A program made the position numbers and the translations under genes. This document shows positions 62,501-64,000 of a DNA stretch of 64,000 bases, piece after piece. Origin of the DNA: Nostoc sp. C052 (GTDB lineage: Bacteria > Cyanobacteriota > Cyanobacteriia > Cyanobacteriales > Nostocaceae); assembly GCF_013393905.1 (NCBI RefSeq), contig NZ_CP040272.1:620001-684000 (forward strand). The letters run 5' to 3'. The notes under the pieces were generated by a model, which was not told where the DNA came from, ran no database searches, and saw only the letters and a list, made by a program, of their open reading frames with translations. The number at the start of each line of letters is the position of its first letter. Position 1 is the stretch's first letter.

Positions 62501-62566
62501 TGTTTGGGAACTTGAAAGGGTAGAATTTTGGAGTTTTTGGAGTTTTTGGGCCTTTTCTAATGGCAT
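59525..62566 (-). CDS. Large protein with an eCIS-type leader and possible kinase-like core
   Basis: A 1013-residue protein. The first 200 residues resemble the leader of cyanobacterial eCIS-associated DUF4157 proteins (LAPRPFGIQAQ, IQAKLTIGASGDKYEQQADE, ELQNKPMVQRV), but no HExxH metallopeptidase follows. Residues of about 339-348 read IGKGAFGTVY, a kinase-like glycine loop, then THVIKEE. Near 520-550, QDTVILDMLF and LKKIDNDDYG could be the catalytic and metal-binding segments of a PI-kinase/HipA-like fold; this is only a guess. The C-terminus (about 770-1000) is mainly coiled coil (ELEHLEEQINTLIEQLESAV). A possible eCIS cargo or effector. No injection-system genes are in the window. Confidence 0.7.
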   Translation of the reverse strand: MPLEKAQKLQKLQNSTLSSSQTPATSSQLAPRPFGIQAQNKLVVAKTQQDIESETFAGQKMEATKLELQAKFGTITPQGQERLDGLQANINGLLLSKLKTAQQFGHNIANYSLRRPNEAIPIQAKLTIGASGDKYEQQADETAYQVVQQIHQPQTNKLQPEKMSEDENRLQIKSDTNNLQQEKMPREELQNKPMVQRVLDGNMTTPSDLEESINQTEVVDTNMKAELPDNSVDSLTSQEAAKEDSFNPELTAINQVGTIDPVEWLKEHPRPQDLKPFPDPRKRKKSNQTSEPDQNIISSQPGRTKGMHEFLKTLENKETLKQYQELEQLTNENALEKAGFAIGKGAFGTVYPYKKVGSSDTNPVTHVIKEENYGGPGDRDYDERKSERKRAVFIPLVAHELGFTHMPLTTSMPQSQVDSREKKRNNLLSTLAPGKAGDKKMSMASDPYYADELVDKEFDKFVREKTGKKTLDISDQEISDLKKEFGFDEQLETAKQKLTLETKVKELDIDEQQIQDTVILDMLFQYKDGSYTQYMFDQGNLKKIDNDDYGIAKVNRNQTGEYSSSFPVGLPNANKILTEDTKKRILNMDEEHLKKVLKAATYKDKSGTKPEKQQVFDEEKALRNLEDIQFLIREADNYGGISLRELFDLYNARDEDELLDPESSKSKVEKYESRIKDITKEDKVSPSQLYNILGVEIPDLRPGLFTNYPEAHKELGKIDEERQQELQNQRDQLGYARSIKDNPQFIKSIKKRSKALPLTESQKANQKANQLNKMEELNKLIDNLASQLESFKNIVPLLQPQSVLLEINDPEQIEGSEHKFSQIKNWRTRKIKGKVRDNVRDNVRAQIATGKAKKSGYLDDAQEEASAIKHKRIQSKAMYPVQLAQLKKLIYDKNVALKNSTTELDTNIDNIDKICIMIANFKPIEDLELAISLHEKMNAIIERCSDIITELEHLEEQINTLIEQLESAVDTILEHQEYPKVFGKDNIFEKDISSLKEAFEFYQKVARKLKSPE

Positions 62567-62645
62567 ATTGCACCTACATTTTATTTTTAGCAGATGGTAT
62601 TTAATATCTGTACCTTGAAGTTAGTAATAATTCAAGATCAGGACT

Positions 62646-62801
62646 CAATACTGCTCGGGTTTTGAATTTTCAACTCGGAATTTGATTTTGGGAAAAGGTT
62701 AAAGAATAAAGGTTAAAGGTTTTTTCTTTCCCCTTTCCCCTTCCACTTTTCCCCAGAGGGGGCCCCACCTTCCCCTTTTCCCCAAAACCCGACAAGTATT
62801 G
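62646..62801 (+). mobile_element. MITE (156 bp) with 10-bp target duplication
   Basis: The ends CAATACTGCTCGGGTTTTG and the inverse of AAAACCCGACAAGTATTG define it. The perfect repeat GATCAGGACT flanks it at 62636-62645 and 62802-62811. The interior is GGGAAAAGGTTAAAG and its complement, plus GGGGGCCCCACC. Third complete copy of the family in the window. Confidence 0.88.
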
Positions 62802-62843
62802 GATCAGGACTTACGCAAAACATTAGAAATCTCCGAAAAAGAC

Positions 62844-62874
62844 TGTAGAGACGTAGCAGTGCTACGTCTCTACA
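62844..62874. repeat. GTAGAGACG hairpin
   Basis: A perfect palindrome, TGTAGAGACGTAGC-AGT-GCTACGTCTCTACA. It belongs to the family at 5396, 10567 and 51628 but has a different core. It lies in the 620-bp gap between the MITE and the flavodiiron gene, in which no gene is seen. Confidence 0.75.
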
Positions 62875-63118
62875 AGGGTTATGGGTGACGCATATTTAAT
62901 TTCTGGAGATGTCTATTGATAAAAAGCTTAATTTATCGAACCGCGAAGAGAGAGCATCTCACTTTTGTAAAAACATACCTATCGTGGGTTTCAAATTCTT
63001 TAAGTCCGCGTAGGCAAACTACCTACGGGAAGCTGCAAAGCGTCTATGTTTGTGTAGCGGCGATTTCTAATTGCTTAATTTCTTCATAAATGCATGTGGT
63101 TTATACATAAAATAAAAC

Positions 63119-63148
63119 CCTGTACAAAGTTTTACGTTATTGTACAGG
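63119..63148 (-). terminator. Rho-independent terminator of the flavodiiron gene
   Basis: On the minus strand the stem CCTGTACAA/TTGTACAGG is followed by GTTTTATTTT, 40 bases after the stop. A normal intrinsic terminator. Confidence 0.8.
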
Positions 63149-63187
63149 ACTGTCTATTATTCTATATATTTAAGACAAGCTCATTGT

Positions 63188-64000
63188 CTAATAATGAGTG
63201 CCAGTTTTACGATGGTTGATGGCAGTAACGGCATCAGGCTTGAGTAATTTACCTTCGTCTACAGTTGCATAGATGACCCAATGATCGCCACATTCTAGAC
63301 GTTGATTGACTGAGCATTCCAAATATGCTAAAGCGTCGGTGAGGACGGTACAGCCATTATCTGCAACTGCTGTACTAAAGTTGGCAAATCGATCTTCTCC
63401 AGGGGCGAAAGATTTACGGAAATGTTTCATGTAATCTTGATGATTGCCTTCAGGTAGAATATTTAAGGCAAACTTACCGCCTGGATACATCAAAGATTCG
63501 ATCGCTCGGTCTTTAGCGATCGCAACAGTTAGTCCAGGTGGGTTGAAGGTGGCTTGAGAAACCCAAGCGCCTAACATCCCCGTAGACACTTCTCCAAGTT
63601 TCGCTGTCACCACACAAACGGAACCAACAATCCGACCAACAGCTTGTTCCACTGGGGTAGCGGCTTGTTGCGGCACGCGTACCTTTTTAGCCTTTCTCAG
63701 TGCTTGGGCAAAGTCTGTACCTAGTTCTTCACAGAATTTGAGAGTGACATCATCAGGTTTAAACTTCACCTTCAAGGTGTCAAAGCCAAAGCGATATCCG
63801 GCATCCCGGAGTTTACCTTCGATTAAGTCAAATGCTTCGCCACTCCAGCCATAAGAACCAAAAACCCCGGCGAGTTTGCTATTGTCACCACTCGATAGCA
63901 CAATTCCTAAAGCGGTATGAATGGGAGTTGGTGCATGACCACCGATGGTAGGAGAACCGATGATAAAACCCTCTGATTGCGCTAGGTTGATGCGAATTTC
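63188..64000 (-). CDS. Flavodiiron protein (diflavin flavoprotein), C-terminal half
   Basis: The gene runs off the right edge, and the visible 270 residues hold the flavodoxin part (GSPTIGGHAPTPIHTALG, FGSYGWSGEAFDLIE) and a C-terminal flavin-reductase-like domain (VGRIVGSVCVVTAKLGEVST, GALGAW-type WVSQATFNPPGLTVA). The combination is that of cyanobacterial Flv proteins, which reduce oxygen to water in photosynthesis. The N-terminal metallo-beta-lactamase diiron domain lies beyond the window, so I cannot say whether it is Flv1 or Flv3, or a heterocyst form. Terminator at 63119. Confidence 0.9.
   Translation of the reverse strand, partial: EIRINLAQSEGFIIGSPTIGGHAPTPIHTALGIVLSSGDNSKLAGVFGSYGWSGEAFDLIEGKLRDAGYRFGFDTLKVKFKPDDVTLKFCEELGTDFAQALRKAKKVRVPQQAATPVEQAVGRIVGSVCVVTAKLGEVSTGMLGAWVSQATFNPPGLTVAIAKDRAIESLMYPGGKFALNILPEGNHQDYMKHFRKSFAPGEDRFANFSTAVADNGCTVLTDALAYLECSVNQRLECGDHWVIYATVDEGKLLKPDAVTAINHRKTGTHY

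Noticed and set aside
1..64000. tRNA, rRNA or CRISPR arrays
   Set aside because: No cloverleaf with the GGTTCRANYCC pattern, no rRNA sequence and no regularly spaced short repeats were recognised by eye; a covariance-model scan was not possible.

Overview
The window is chromosomal DNA from a filamentous cyanobacterium of the Nostoc/Anabaena type. The evidence is the photosystem I subunit PsaK, a flavodiiron protein, a heme oxygenase-HemN pair, and a split DnaE intein whose N-half closely resembles the one I know from Nostoc punctiforme. LL-diaminopimelate aminotransferase, frequent GCGATCGC (HIP1) octamers and many Nostoc-style intergenic repeats agree with this. No tRNA, rRNA or CRISPR array was recognised.

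Layout. 0-5.4 kb: a hopanoid side-chain locus (hpnH cut by the left edge, hpnA, an RND pump overlapping hpnA, and divergent hpnG). 5.8-11.3 kb: a GGDEF-EAL protein, a YhdJ-type adenine methylase, a membrane site-2 protease with CBS domains, and a PEP-CTERM protein. 11.8-17.6 kb: an Imm11-type orphan, IS982 debris split by a MITE, a creatininase-family enzyme, an S9 peptidase, YbaK and a GlsB-type membrane protein. 17.7-25.8 kb: two peroxiredoxin-type proteins, a glycogen-debranching-type enzyme, DapL, type II NADH dehydrogenase and a DUF4349 lipoprotein.

26.2-31.5 kb is an accessory island. It holds an NB-ARC/TPR (STAND) protein interrupted by one in-frame TGA, a 63-bp tandem repeat, HicBA, VapBC, a Uma2 protein and a 105-bp duplication around hicBA. 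31.6-40.2 kb: aspartokinase, a TPR protein with a degenerate kinase domain, CorA, an acyl-CoA synthetase and an amidase. 40.3-42.1 kb: a PIN protein with a 40-aa partner and a broken IS630. 42.3-53.7 kb: a CBM20-SGNH-DUF1796 fusion, heme oxygenase plus HemN, a second GlsB protein, Mn-catalase, PsaK, a GT4 glycosyltransferase and an RqcH/NFACT protein. 53.8-64 kb: a decayed TnpA_REP transposase with palindromes, dnaE-N with its split intein, an SLC1-type symporter, a small conserved-looking protein, a cadherin-like gene relic, a 1013-aa protein with an eCIS-type leader, and the C-terminal half of a flavodiiron protein.

Three things stand out. A MITE family is present in three complete copies, each flanked by a perfect 10-bp target duplication. 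Low-complexity intergenic-type repeats have entered at least four genes in frame. The candidates for undescribed biology are the 1013-aa eCIS-leader protein with a possible kinase-like core, the TGA-split STAND protein beside two toxin-antitoxin loci, and the three-domain CBM20-SGNH-DUF1796 protein.
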